NCBI GenBank assembly: GCA_003141795.1 | Contig: PLNO01000283.1 | Location: 1-14,653 of the forward strand | Source: Spirochaetaceae bacterium | GTDB taxonomy: Bacteria; Spirochaetota; Spirochaetia; SZUA-6; Fen-1364 | DNA: 14,653 nucleotides | Reading direction: 5' to 3' | Part shown: piece after piece, positions 1-7,402 of the stretch | How the letters are laid out: every line of letters begins with the position of its first letter | Numbering within the stretch: the stretch's first letter is position 1 | Made by a program: the position numbers and the translations under genes | The notes under the pieces: generated by a model | Told to the model about the DNA's origin: nothing | Databases searched by the model: none | Seen by the model: the letters and a program-made list of their open reading frames with translations, nothing else

Positions 1-937
1 CCGCATACAGGGCGCTTGCACCGCGCGCCTCTTGATAATAGAGCGGAAGCATGAGCATGGCCCCGTTCGTGATGATCCCGCACAGAATCAGCAGGATATT
101 GGAAGCGGAAAAATTGACGGACTTGAAGAGCCGCACATTCAGCGCTGGCTCCCGTTTCGCATTCAGAGCATAGACGACATAAGCCGCCATCAAGACGATG
201 CCGATGACAAGAGGAACAGAGACGGCGCTGTCGCTCAATCCTCCGTGCTTGGCAACTTGGGCAATGCCGTAGATCAGAAGGGCAAACGCGGGGGAAAGCA
301 AGAGCATACCGATCACATCGAGGGACGCCTTCTTTTCCACATACTTGTCGGCCGGTATTCCCCACACGACTAACGGGATCGCCACGATACAAATCGGAAT
401 ATTGACCCAGAAGATGACGCGCCAACTCGCGCTGCTGACGATGAGTCCTCCCAACACGGGGCCCAGAATCGGCCCGAGCAAACCGGGAATGGCGATGATG
501 GACATGATCCGCCCGAGATTGCGTCCGCCGGAAAGCTGCACGAGCTCCGTTTGCAGTGCCGGCATCAACAACCCGGCGCCGGCACCCTGAATGACACGGA
601 AAACAATCAGGCTTTCTATGTTCCATGACAGCAGGGAGCATACGGAGCCGATCAAGAAAATCACCAACGAAAAGATGAAGGACCGCTTGCATCCAAAGCG
701 CTTGGTGGCCCACCCCGAAATCGGTATGACCAACCCCATCGCCAGAAGGTATCCCGTTACGATCCACTGCACGGCGGAATAGGTTGTTTTCATATCGGTG
801 GCAATTGTATGGATGGACACATTGACCATCGTCGAATCAAATAACGGCGCAAGCGCGGCAACGACCATAACGATGGCTGCCCTGAGTACGATCGGATCGA
901 GTTTTTCTTTTGCTGGCTTTATGTTCTCTGTACTCAT
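1..937 (-). CDS. MFS multidrug efflux transporter, DHA2 (EmrB/QacA) type, 3' end beyond window
   Basis: Predicted inner-membrane proton-driven drug antiporter. The frame is open for 312 codons from the ATG at 937 to the left edge, so the C-terminal third is missing; DHA2 proteins usually have about 480-510 residues. Visible family motifs are LFDSTMVNVSIHTIA in TM1 (residues 32-46, motif D1), GWATKRFGCKR between TM2 and TM3 (75-85, motif A), RVIQGAGAGLLMP (114-126, motif B) and the antiporter motif GPILGPVLGG (155-164, motif C). Hydrophobic segments follow at regular spacing. A clear ribosome site AAAGGAG stands 7 bases before the ATG. The gene diverges from a TetR-family regulator 95 bases away, the usual layout for a locally repressed efflux pump. 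The family call is firm; the substrate cannot be read from the sequence. Confidence 0.93.
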   Translation of the reverse strand, partial: MSTENIKPAKEKLDPIVLRAAIVMVVAALAPLFDSTMVNVSIHTIATDMKTTYSAVQWIVTGYLLAMGLVIPISGWATKRFGCKRSFIFSLVIFLIGSVCSLLSWNIESLIVFRVIQGAGAGLLMPALQTELVQLSGGRNLGRIMSIIAIPGLLGPILGPVLGGLIVSSASWRVIFWVNIPICIVAIPLVVWGIPADKYVEKKASLDVIGMLLLSPAFALLIYGIAQVAKHGGLSDSAVSVPLVIGIVLMAAYVVYALNAKREPALNVRLFKSVNFSASNILLILCGIITNGAMLMLPLYYQEARGASALYA

Positions 938-985
938 GAGAAGACTCCTTTCATAGCCATGGTAGGAACGAAGAGCGACGGCATG

Positions 986-1028
986 TTGTATAAACAATGC
1001 TCTATCGCTATACTGACAATGTAGAGCA
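986..1028 (+). promoter_or_regulatory. TetR promoter with overlapping operator-like inverted repeat
   Basis: TTGTAT (986-991), a 17-base spacer and TATACT (1009-1014) form a plausible sigma-70 promoter reading toward the regulator. An inverted repeat with perfect 7-bp arms, TGCTCTA (998-1004) and TAGAGCA (1022-1028), surrounds the -10 box, where a TetR-type dimer would block transcription. It also lies upstream of the divergent transporter and could control both genes. The site is inferred from symmetry and position only. Confidence 0.5.
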
Positions 1029-1032
1029 CGTC

Positions 1033-1716
1033 ATGGGGAGTTCAATCGACAGTTCAAGGCAGATATCGCAAATGCGACAAAAACGCGAAAGTGTCGTGGA
1101 CAAGGAGGATCCGCGGGTCCTCCGAACACGGAAATTGTTGCAAGATGCTTTTATCGAGCTGATGGGTGACCACAGCTTCGAATCGATCACGGTCCAGGAT
1201 ATTACCGCTGCTGCGAGGGTCAACCACGCAACCTTTTACCGCCACTACCGGGACAAGTATCACCTGGCCGACGCGATTTTCACCGAGGCGCTGGACTCCA
1301 TGTTACGTGCGTTCGGGCCCCCGAAGTCACTCCCCGAAATCGATAGGACGGATTCTTCGGTGATCCTGAAATCCTGGGGAGTCATTTTCAGGCATGTCGC
1401 CGACAATGAGCGCCTCTATCGAACGCTTTTTAACTCGAGTGGCAATACGGCGTTCATTCGCCGTATTCGTGAACACTTCGCTTCCATTGTGAAGGAGAGA
1501 ATGGAGGCGAGAATCAAACAGAACAAACCGACCGGGGCGCGCAGTGGTATGGTGAAGAAGCCGAGCTCCGACATTCCTTACGCACTCGCGGCCAACCTGA
1601 TAATCGGGACGATCGGTTGGTGGCTCGAAGAAGGTCAGAAGTACGACCTCGATGAAGTGATTGTGTGGACTCGGAAAGTCATGCACAATGGTTTCGGAGA
1701 TCTTCTGAGGGACTGA
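1033..1716 (+). CDS. TetR/AcrR-family transcriptional regulator
   Basis: DNA-binding repressor, probably of the divergent MFS pump and itself. The N-terminal TetR domain is clear: a first helix (VLRTRKLLQDAFIELM), then the helix-turn-helix ITVQDITAAARVNHATFYRHYRDKYHLAD with the typical ATFYRHYRDK recognition segment. The C-terminal part is a helical ligand/dimerisation domain ending in IIGTIGWWLEEGQKYDLDEV, resembling the short TetR_C_8-like domains. The start is uncertain. An ATG at 997 would lie upstream of the predicted -10 box (1009-1014), so the ATG at 1033 was chosen (227 residues), with a weak TAGAG before it. The ATG at 1072 (214 residues) is also possible and still keeps the whole TetR domain. 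Confidence 0.9.
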   Translation: MGSSIDSSRQISQMRQKRESVVDKEDPRVLRTRKLLQDAFIELMGDHSFESITVQDITAAARVNHATFYRHYRDKYHLADAIFTEALDSMLRAFGPPKSLPEIDRTDSSVILKSWGVIFRHVADNERLYRTLFNSSGNTAFIRRIREHFASIVKERMEARIKQNKPTGARSGMVKKPSSDIPYALAANLIIGTIGWWLEEGQKYDLDEVIVWTRKVMHNGFGDLLRD

Positions 1717-1861
1717 CCAAAAGGAAGCGATCCGGATTACCCTCGGATTTTCCGAAAGACAAGTCGGAGTCGACAGACCGCCCCTTGTCGTGAGTGTAGC
1801 CTTACCCCCAGTAGCCCAGCCAAGATTGAAGGCTGCAGAAGGGCGAGGGTTCGAGTAGAGT
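1717..1861. other. Intergenic stretch, no gene seen
   Basis: This gap lies between the end of the TetR gene and the decayed antitoxin, which reads toward it. It holds a small stem (TCGGA-TTT-TCCGA, 1743-1755) without a T run. I found no coding or RNA gene. Confidence 0.5.
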
Positions 1862-2231
1862 TCATTTCCTATCGTGAGTCTGCTTGCGTCCAGCTGACTT
1901 TACCTTCGTATCCGCGTCAGCTATCCCTGACAGTACTACCGGTTCGCGGTCAGGGAACGCAGCGACTAGTTGCAAGTCTCCTCCCATAGCCCTCACAGCC
2001 TTTCTGAGGGTAGAAAGCAACAGATCGCTACGCTTCTCAAGCCTCGAGACCCCCCCCCTGGCGGATCCCAAGCTCCTTGGCAATTCGTGCCTGTGTCACT
2101 TTTCGCGCGCGGCGCAGCTCTTGCAAGGTCATCTCTTCAGCGATCAATGCGTTTGCCCTTGCCTGGACCTTCCTACGCCGAGTTGCGCTTAGGCTTTTCG
2201 TCTTCTCGTCCAGAGTATTCATGGCCCTCAT
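1862..2231 (-). pseudogene. XRE-family HTH antitoxin (HigA-like), frameshifted
   Basis: In type II toxin-antitoxin modules of the RelE/HigB-XRE kind, this protein neutralises the toxin and represses the operon. The N-terminal part starts at the ATG at 2231 and reads MTLQELRRARKVTQARIAKELGIRQ, the first half of an XRE helix-turn-helix. It is then shifted and stops as GGGLEA. The missing half lies in another frame directly after: GVSRLEKRSDLLLSTLRKAV, then LVAAFPDREPVVLSGIADAD, ending at 1862. The junction is a run of nine C on the plus strand (2050-2058), nine G in the coding sense. Removing one G restores a continuous 122-residue protein with RQGGVSRLEKRSD across the join. The ATG overlaps the toxin stop as ATGA. 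A real frameshift, slippage at the homopolymer or a sequencing error would all look the same here. Confidence 0.82.
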
Positions 2232-2590
2232 TTCCTTCCACCCTTCAGGCTGAGTAGATATGCGCTATACCTTTTGTCAGCCTTGGCTATTAGCCTTCAA
2301 TAGAAGCGATCTTCGCTTCTGCCCGACTTATCACCGCCACACAATAAAATCGCCTGTCTTTTCGGATCAAACGCAAAGGCAATTCTCCACACGCCGTTTG
2401 CAGCATCAAAACGAAGTTCCTTCATATTCTTATGGCGAGACCCGTTGAGTGTATCAACGCGCGGCCTTCCCAGTTATGGACCAAATCGCTGAAGTACTTT
2501 GAGGTTTGCGAGCGCCTCGTCCTGCACCTCTTGGCCAAGCTGGTCGAACTCCGCCTCAAACTCCTCATGAAAGAGCACTATCCAAAGCAT
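2228..2590 (-). pseudogene. RelE/HigB-like toxin with two in-frame stop codons
   Basis: This frame was found by translating the minus strand through stops. From the ATG at 2590 it reads MLWIVLFHEEFEAEFDQLGQ, then a TAA at codon 39 (2474-2476), then LGRPRVDTLNGSRHKNMKEL, RFDAANGVWRIAFAFDPKRQ and AILLCGGDKSGRSEDRFY, then a TGA at codon 98 (2297-2299). It continues with RLIAKADKRYSAYLLSLKGG to a natural stop at 2228-2230 overlapping the antitoxin ATG. The pattern GP-x-LGRP-x-VDTL, GS, NMKELRF, VWRIAFAFDP, ILL-x-GGDKSG matches RelE/HigB-like (Gp49-type) toxins, which are usually about 115-120 residues; this frame has 120. Both stops can come from single C-to-T changes (CAA to TAA, CGA to TGA); the ancestral codons are inferred. 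The toxin is very probably dead. Confidence 0.85.
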
Positions 2591-2595
2591 ATATA

Positions 2596-2624
2596 AATTA
2601 TGCCTTCAAAGGCATAATTGTCAA
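2596..2624 (-). promoter_or_regulatory. Toxin-antitoxin promoter with 24-bp palindromic operator
   Basis: On the minus strand TTGACA (2619-2624), a 16-base spacer and CATAAT (2597-2602) form a near-consensus promoter facing the toxin. A palindrome with perfect 11-bp arms, AATTATGCCTT and AAGGCATAATT around a central CA (2596-2619), fills the spacer and -10 box. This is the classic place for autoregulation by an XRE antitoxin. Transcription would begin near 2590, at the toxin ATG itself, so the message would be leaderless or nearly so. Confidence 0.75.
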
Positions 2625-3049
2625 CTGCGTGTTTCAAAACAAAAAAGCCAGGGCAATGGGAGCTGACTGCCAGTGGATACAACGTAGTATCGCGTGACCC
2701 ACGCCTACTTGTTCTACTCTGACACTGAGTCTGACATCGAGAGGGATCACATCGGGATACACACGGTTATGCGCATCAACGCCGCTCTTGACTTATGTTC
2801 TTTTGCAACATCAAGATAGCAACAGAGAGCCACGGAAGAGCAATCGAGCCGGCTATATTCAGGGTCTAGTGCTTGCAAGGGCATGGAGGTTCAAGTCCTC
2901 GTCCGGACAAAGTAAAGAAACATGAGAGCTGACGCGCTACCTGGGAGTTCCCCCAGTGCCATCTCCCGACAGCTCGTGCGCAATCGACGACCCTCCGTGG
3001 TGGGCGTCGTGCCCGACGGGCCGTTGATTACGCCACGAGCCCGTCACTC
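2625..3049. other. Gene-poor region, nothing coding recognised
   Basis: No frame here resembles a known protein. Apart from the tRNA-like piece at 2853-2909, it holds a short imperfect tandem repeat (TCTGACACTGAG at 2718-2729 and TCTGACATCGAG at 2730-2741). It also has a stem GACGGGC/GCCCGTC (3015-3021 and 3039-3045) just past the outer-membrane gene's stop. Confidence 0.5.
2853..2909 (+). other. tRNA-Leu(CAG)-like 3' fragment
   Basis: The sequence reads like the 3' two thirds of a class II tRNA. The anticodon arm is CTATA-TTCAGGG-TCTAG (2853-2869) with anticodon CAG and one stem mismatch. It is followed by a long variable arm TGCTT-GCAA-GGGCA and a T arm GGAGG-TTCAAGT-CCTCG (2885-2901, outer pair G-G). 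TCCGGAC plus A (2902-2909) stands in the place of the 3' acceptor strand and discriminator base. No matching 5' acceptor (GTCCGGA) and only a poor D arm are visible upstream, and CCA is not encoded. This is probably a truncated tRNA or a copy of a tRNA 3' end such as mobile elements leave at attachment sites. A tRNA covariance scan would decide. Confidence 0.45.
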
Positions 3050-4258
3050 TCAGAACGAATACGTCAACGTCACTCTTGCAAGGTCATCCTTCGAATACGC
3101 GCCATAGATCGTCGTGGTGTCTCCGAAGAAGGCGTACATGTCGCAGGCCAGCTGCAGACCGTCGGCAATCGTATAGCTGCCTTCCGCGCTCAGCATGGTT
3201 CCCCCGGAGCCGGTGAAATCGTAGGAGCCTGCGAGCTTGATCTCCGATCGGTCGTCGATGTTCCAAGTGAAAATGCCGAAGACCCTGTGCTGGTACGTTC
3301 CTTCCGACGTGCCATTCGTCCAATCCAGAACGTATTCGCCCTCGATCTGGGCGGTGCCGATCGTATACTCGAACCCTGACACCCCCTCGGCTGACGCCTT
3401 GCCTGCCTCGGGATTGAAGAGGTCCGTGTCACCGAGCGTCGTGTAGCCCCACTCGGTCTTCAGAAGGAGGTCTCCGCCTGTCGCCAGTGTCAGGTCAGCA
3501 CCGAGGAGTGTCGACCGATCGAACGTGTAGTAGTAACCGGTCGGATAAGGGCCCGTATAGCTGAGGACCACTCCCGTCGGAGTCGACGACACGCCACGGA
3601 AGTAGGTCAGGCCGATGTCGAGCCCCTGGAGGAGCTCGAGGGAGACCTTCGCGTGACCGCCGAACCCGACATTGTCCCAGGAGAAGTCCGGCGTCTTGTC
3701 GGAGGCCACCTCGTGCGTCAGGGGGTCCAGCGCGATCTGGCTCGGGGTCTCCCAGGGGGATTCAGGCAGCAGCCCGTGGACCCAGTAGGGCTGCGCGACG
3801 AGGTCGATCGAGAAGAAGCTGCCGTTGAGCACCACCCGCGCGAGCGGGGAAGGCATCTTTGCGCGATCGACGGGAATGCTGTTGTCCCACGGATTCACCA
3901 CGTCACAGGGGTACACCGCGTCCGAGATGCTCCACGCCACGATCTGATTGCCAAGCGAGAAATCGAAGGACCCCGCGAATATCTTCACCCAGGCCTCTTC
4001 GGGCTTTATCCGGATCTCGTTCGTTGCGGGATCGTACTCGAGGCTGACACTCGCCAGGTACTGCGCACTGGGCGCGTCGGCGCTTCCCACTTTCCCGTCG
4101 ACGCCTCCCGTCACCTCCTGGGTCAACGGCGCGAGCGCTGTTTCTCCCCAGTACCCCCCCATGCGCGTCTCAAGCGTTCCGCTGAAGGTCTGCGCGGAGA
4201 CGGGCGTGGCACAGAGGATCACGGCGAGAACCCACGCTGAAGCGATCATCCTTTTCAT
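3050..4258 (-). CDS. Outer-membrane beta-barrel protein of an RND export operon
   Basis: Predicted outer-membrane protein of 402 residues. It starts with a Sec signal peptide, MKRMIASAWVLAVILCATPVSA, with likely cleavage before QTFSG. The rest alternates polar and aromatic residues as in beta strands and ends in RVTLTYSF, whose terminal phenylalanine is the usual signal for insertion by the BAM machinery. An internal segment, GNQIVAWSISDAVYPCDVVN (about 96-115) followed by PWDNS, recalls barrel proteins of the DUF1302 kind; that family link is tentative. The ATG at 4258 was chosen because AGGGAGG precedes it and the signal peptide begins there, although the frame stays open upstream. Only 10 bases separate it from the LolA-like gene, so it is the last gene of the exporter operon and may be its outer-membrane partner. 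Confidence 0.85.
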   Translation of the reverse strand: MKRMIASAWVLAVILCATPVSAQTFSGTLETRMGGYWGETALAPLTQEVTGGVDGKVGSADAPSAQYLASVSLEYDPATNEIRIKPEEAWVKIFAGSFDFSLGNQIVAWSISDAVYPCDVVNPWDNSIPVDRAKMPSPLARVVLNGSFFSIDLVAQPYWVHGLLPESPWETPSQIALDPLTHEVASDKTPDFSWDNVGFGGHAKVSLELLQGLDIGLTYFRGVSSTPTGVVLSYTGPYPTGYYYTFDRSTLLGADLTLATGGDLLLKTEWGYTTLGDTDLFNPEAGKASAEGVSGFEYTIGTAQIEGEYVLDWTNGTSEGTYQHRVFGIFTWNIDDRSEIKLAGSYDFTGSGGTMLSAEGSYTIADGLQLACDMYAFFGDTTTIYGAYSKDDLARVTLTYSF

Positions 4259-4268
4259 GCCACCCTCC

Positions 4269-5045
4269 CTATTGCTTGAGGAAGCGTTCCATGAAGATCT
4301 CATCGCCCAGGTCAAGGTCGACCTTGTAGTCGGAGAACTTCAGTTCGGTGGAGGATTTCGAGGCCGAGCTCATGACGATCCGCGTGGGCAGATAGTAGCT
4401 GCCGACCTTGGCGTACTCATCGGTCTGCGCCTTGGCCAGTTTGCCCGCCCGCCAGTACTCGATCTTCACGTATTTCCCTATCGAAGAATCGATCTGGTAG
4501 ACGAGCTTCTCGAATCCGATCGTCTTCCTGGGGGTCGCTTCCACCGTGTAGATGCCGTTGGAAACCCCGGCGACCGTATAGGTGAAATCCGACTGGTCGA
4601 ACCCGTTGATGTCGCGATTGGTGAAGTCGGAGCCGAAGAAGGCCTGATCCTGGTCTGAGCTTCCGCTGCCCAGGCGCCTCACCCTGGCGAGCGCGGGCAG
4701 CCAGAGCAGGCTCTCGGTGCTGCCGTCGGCCTTCTTCAGAGTGAGAAAGCCCGAGCCTTTCACGTCGGCCGGGGCCGTGAACTTGATGAGGGTTTTCTCC
4801 GTCTGCCCCTTCGTGTGATCGCCCGACGACCAGGTCGTGAGCGAGCGGGTGAGGCTCTGGCCGCCCTTTGTCACCACCATGGTCAAAGTCTCCATCGTTC
4901 CCTTGGGCCGTGGCGCGTTGAAGACCTTGTCCATGACCTCGTCGCCGCTGAGCGTCGCCTGGGCGAAGGCCGTCACCGAGCCGAGCGCCACGAGGCAGGC
5001 CACCAGGGCGAGCTGAGTCGCTGGAATGCCGTTCCCTCTATTCAT
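4269..5045 (-). CDS. Outer membrane lipoprotein-sorting protein (LolA-like)
   Basis: Periplasmic protein of 258 residues with a signal peptide (MNRGNGIPATQLALVACLVA, continuing to about residue 28, AFA then QA). The body matches the LolA-like 'outer membrane lipoprotein-sorting protein' family often found beside RND/MMPL exporters. Typical stretches are ESLLWLPALARVRRLGSGSS (111-130), FFGSDFTNRDI (137-147), an internal YTVEATPRK, and YYLPTRIVM (217-225). Such proteins have an open hydrophobic half-barrel that can carry an acyl chain; no substrate is known here. The ATG at 5045 follows GGAGGT and overlaps the permease stop by 8 bases, so translation is probably coupled. It is not the housekeeping LolA, judging from the operon context and sequence type. 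Confidence 0.88.
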   Translation of the reverse strand: MNRGNGIPATQLALVACLVALGSVTAFAQATLSGDEVMDKVFNAPRPKGTMETLTMVVTKGGQSLTRSLTTWSSGDHTKGQTEKTLIKFTAPADVKGSGFLTLKKADGSTESLLWLPALARVRRLGSGSSDQDQAFFGSDFTNRDINGFDQSDFTYTVAGVSNGIYTVEATPRKTIGFEKLVYQIDSSIGKYVKIEYWRAGKLAKAQTDEYAKVGSYYLPTRIVMSSASKSSTELKFSDYKVDLDLGDEIFMERFLKQ

Positions 5046-7287
5046 GTGATACCTCCAAATGCGAATTGGGATTGCGCAGGAACAACAGGCATGCCGCGGG
5101 AAGCAGGGTGAGCGAGGCCGCGCCGACGGCAAAGACCGTGAAGACCATGAGCTTTCCGAGGTCCGCGACGGGGACGAACTGAGAAAAGCTCAGCGCGGCA
5201 AAGCCGCCGGCAAGCGTCAGTGAGGTGAAAAGTATCGAGCGCCCCGATGTGGCCACGGCCATCTCGACCGATTGCTCGGGAGAAAGGCCTTTTCGCCTGT
5301 CCTCCATGTAGCGCACCGTCAGGTGGATCGCGTAGTCTCCGACACCGATGGCCAGCGCGCCCATGAGCGCCGTTGCCATGGTGAAGGTCAGTCCAAAGAG
5401 CCCGAGAATCCCGTACTGCAGGGCGATCGTGAACAGAAGGACGGTGATCGTAACGAGGGCGGCACGGAAGCTGCGGATCAGGCTGTCGATGCAGACGACC
5501 AGGAGTATCGCCAGCGTCAGACTGATGATGAAGTCCTTGAGGACGATGTCCTCGAGGATGGCCTGGAGCATGCTGTCGCCCATGACCTCGACCTTCGCCT
5601 TGTCACCGATCTCCTTTTTCGCGAGCTCCTCCAGCCGGGAGACCAGGAGACGCGCGTCGTGAGAGGAATCCTGCCGCGCAACGATGGTCACGAGACCCTG
5701 CGTGTAGTTGAGGTTGGCGGTGGAGGTGATGTCATCCACGCTCCCCGAAGACTGGTAGACAAGGAGCTCCTGGGACACCATCTCCCTGGTGGTGGGCATG
5801 CCGGGCTCGCCCGTGAGGGTCTCGTGGAGGGTGCGCACGACCGTGGCGAGGGACTGCACGGGCCCGGCCCCCGGTACGGAGCGGGCCTCCTCCTGGAAGC
5901 GGAGCATGCGTCTCAGAAGCTCGGGGTCCTGGAGGTCGCCATCCACGACGATGTTGACCTGGGTTGATCCGCCGAACGCCTGCTCGACGGCATGCATGCC
6001 CCTGATGGCGGCTGAGTCGCGCGGAAAATACGCGACGATCGAGGTGTCGGGAACGATTCTGAAGATGCCCACGATGGAGGCGAGGACCAAAGCCGCCCCG
6101 ATTATCAGAACGAGCTTCGGACGCGAGCCGACGGCCCTTCCCAGCCTGCGCAGGGGTCTGGTCAGCCCGCCGTCCCCGAAGGAGTTCTTGCGGATCCGGG
6201 GAGCAGGCAGGATCGTGAGGAGCGCGGGCAGAAGGAAGAGGGCGGCGAGCATGCACGACAGGACCCCTGACGCGGTCAGGAGCCCCATGCCGCGTATCAT
6301 CTCCAGCTCCGAGAGCAGGAACGTGAGCATGGAGGCGGAGATGGCCAGTCCTGAAACGAACACGCCGAGGCCGGTCTCCGTGACCATGATTCGAATCGCG
6401 GTCTTCTTGTCCTTGCCCAGGGAGAGCTCGAGAAAATAACGACCGAGGAGGTGAAGGGAGAAGGAGGATCCGACAGCCAGTATCGCGATCGGCGAGATCG
6501 CCATGAGCGCGAGAAAGCTCTTTCCCGTCCAGCCGATGAAACCCATGCCCCACAGAAGGCCGACGAGCAGCTGGATCAGGGGCAGAACGACCCCGGTCGG
6601 CGAACGGAAGTTGAGCGCCAGGAGGAGAAGAATGACCACCAGAGCGATGAGGACGAGCAGCGGCACGCCCTTGATGATCGAGAGGATCGCGCTTCCGAGG
6701 ACCGGCATGCCCGAAATCTCGTAACGACCGTCCCAGTGCTGCCTGATCAGCGTCTCGATCTTATCGCACATCTTGCTCTCGTTGAGCCCGCGCTCCATCG
6801 TCACGATCATCGTCGCGGACTTTCCGTCCTTCGCGACGAGAAGCCCGTCCTTCAACGCATAATTGGTGGAGAGGTAGCTCTTGATGCTCGCGATGTCTTC
6901 GGGGCTCGGATTGTCATTCGGCACCATGTCGCCCGTGACGAGCATCCCGTCGACCTCGCTCATGCGCTGCGTGTTGGCGAGGGATACCGTGCGAATCACA
7001 CCCTCGAGATTCGACAGATCCCCGGTGAGGCCGCGGAGGGAGCGCAGATTTCCCGGCGTAAAGACGTCGTCGGCAAAGAGGACGGCGATCACCGCCCTGC
7101 CCGTGCCGTACGCATCGTCGACCGCACGGGTCTTCTGGTACATTGCGTTGCCTTCGGGCATGAAGGAATCGATGGAGTAATTGATCTTCAGACGGGTCGC
7201 CCCGACGACCATGAGCACGCTCACGACGACGAAGATCGCGATCATCAACCAGCTGTGCTTGAGCGTGAAATCGAGAACCTTCTTCAC
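5038..7287 (-). CDS. MMPL/RND-family exporter permease
   Basis: Inner-membrane proton-driven exporter of about 750 residues with the two-fold RND/MMPL plan. Numbering below counts from the ATG at 7311. There is one TM helix (about 20-38), a periplasmic domain (40-210), five TM helices (about 214-370), then a second TM helix (398-418), periplasmic domain (420-590) and five helices (593-745). The second half carries GVGDYAIHLTVRY (656-668), with the Asp-Tyr pair (659-660) used for proton relay in MmpL-like proteins. The equivalent place in the first half is AVGSSFSLHLLGRY (279-292), with no Asp. The GTG at 7287 was chosen because GGAGGAG (7291-7297) lies just before it; the in-frame ATG at 7311 has no ribosome site. 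It heads an operon with the LolA-like and barrel genes and faces a TetR regulator. Candidate substrates are lipids or other hydrophobic molecules (inference). Confidence 0.93.
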   Translation of the reverse strand: MKKVLDFTLKHSWLMIAIFVVVSVLMVVGATRLKINYSIDSFMPEGNAMYQKTRAVDDAYGTGRAVIAVLFADDVFTPGNLRSLRGLTGDLSNLEGVIRTVSLANTQRMSEVDGMLVTGDMVPNDNPSPEDIASIKSYLSTNYALKDGLLVAKDGKSATMIVTMERGLNESKMCDKIETLIRQHWDGRYEISGMPVLGSAILSIIKGVPLLVLIALVVILLLLALNFRSPTGVVLPLIQLLVGLLWGMGFIGWTGKSFLALMAISPIAILAVGSSFSLHLLGRYFLELSLGKDKKTAIRIMVTETGLGVFVSGLAISASMLTFLLSELEMIRGMGLLTASGVLSCMLAALFLLPALLTILPAPRIRKNSFGDGGLTRPLRRLGRAVGSRPKLVLIIGAALVLASIVGIFRIVPDTSIVAYFPRDSAAIRGMHAVEQAFGGSTQVNIVVDGDLQDPELLRRMLRFQEEARSVPGAGPVQSLATVVRTLHETLTGEPGMPTTREMVSQELLVYQSSGSVDDITSTANLNYTQGLVTIVARQDSSHDARLLVSRLEELAKKEIGDKAKVEVMGDSMLQAILEDIVLKDFIISLTLAILLVVCIDSLIRSFRAALVTITVLLFTIALQYGILGLFGLTFTMATALMGALAIGVGDYAIHLTVRYMEDRRKGLSPEQSVEMAVATSGRSILFTSLTLAGGFAALSFSQFVPVADLGKLMVFTVFAVGAASLTLLPAACLLFLRNPNSHLEVSHE

Positions 7288-7325
7288 ATGCTCCTCCGCA
7301 GGGATGGCCATGGGCCCGGAGATAT

Positions 7326-7360
7326 TTTGTCAACATATGAAAGTAAAACTACATATGTTG
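7326..7360 (+). promoter_or_regulatory. Operator-like inverted repeat between TetR and RND operon
   Basis: TCAACATATG (7329-7338) and CATATGTTGA (7351-7360) form perfect 10-bp arms around a 12-base spacer, 32 bp in all. On the plus strand TTGTCA (7326-7331), 17 bases and TACATA (7349-7354) could be the regulator's promoter lying inside the repeat, so binding would shut it off. The repeat is about 42 bases from the permease start and so could control both directions. Confidence 0.7.
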
Positions 7361-7402
7361 ATTTATCACTCGCACTCGAACCTATCGATCCCTCGGGACA
7401 TG

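Noticed and set aside
1841..1860. T-loop-like GAGGGTTCGAGT as a second tRNA remnant
   Set aside because: The following bases do not pair as a T stem and no acceptor or anticodon arm is present.
2718..2741. 12-base imperfect tandem repeat as the start of a repeat array
   Set aside because: Only two copies; no CRISPR-like spacing or further units anywhere in the window.
2698..2820. Short plus-strand frame (VTHAYLFYSDTESD...)
   Set aside because: About 40 codons, no ribosome site and no recognised family; not enough to call a gene.
3011..3045. Stem GACGGGC/GCCCGTC as terminator of the RND operon
   Set aside because: The loop is 17 bases and no T run follows on the minus strand; not convincing as an intrinsic terminator.
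3653..4240. Plus-strand frame of 195 codons opposite the barrel gene
   Set aside because: The minus frame has a signal peptide, ribosome site and barrel features; the plus frame has none.
5272..5967. Plus-strand frame of 231 codons
   Set aside because: Antisense to the permease second half, with low-complexity charged composition and no motif.
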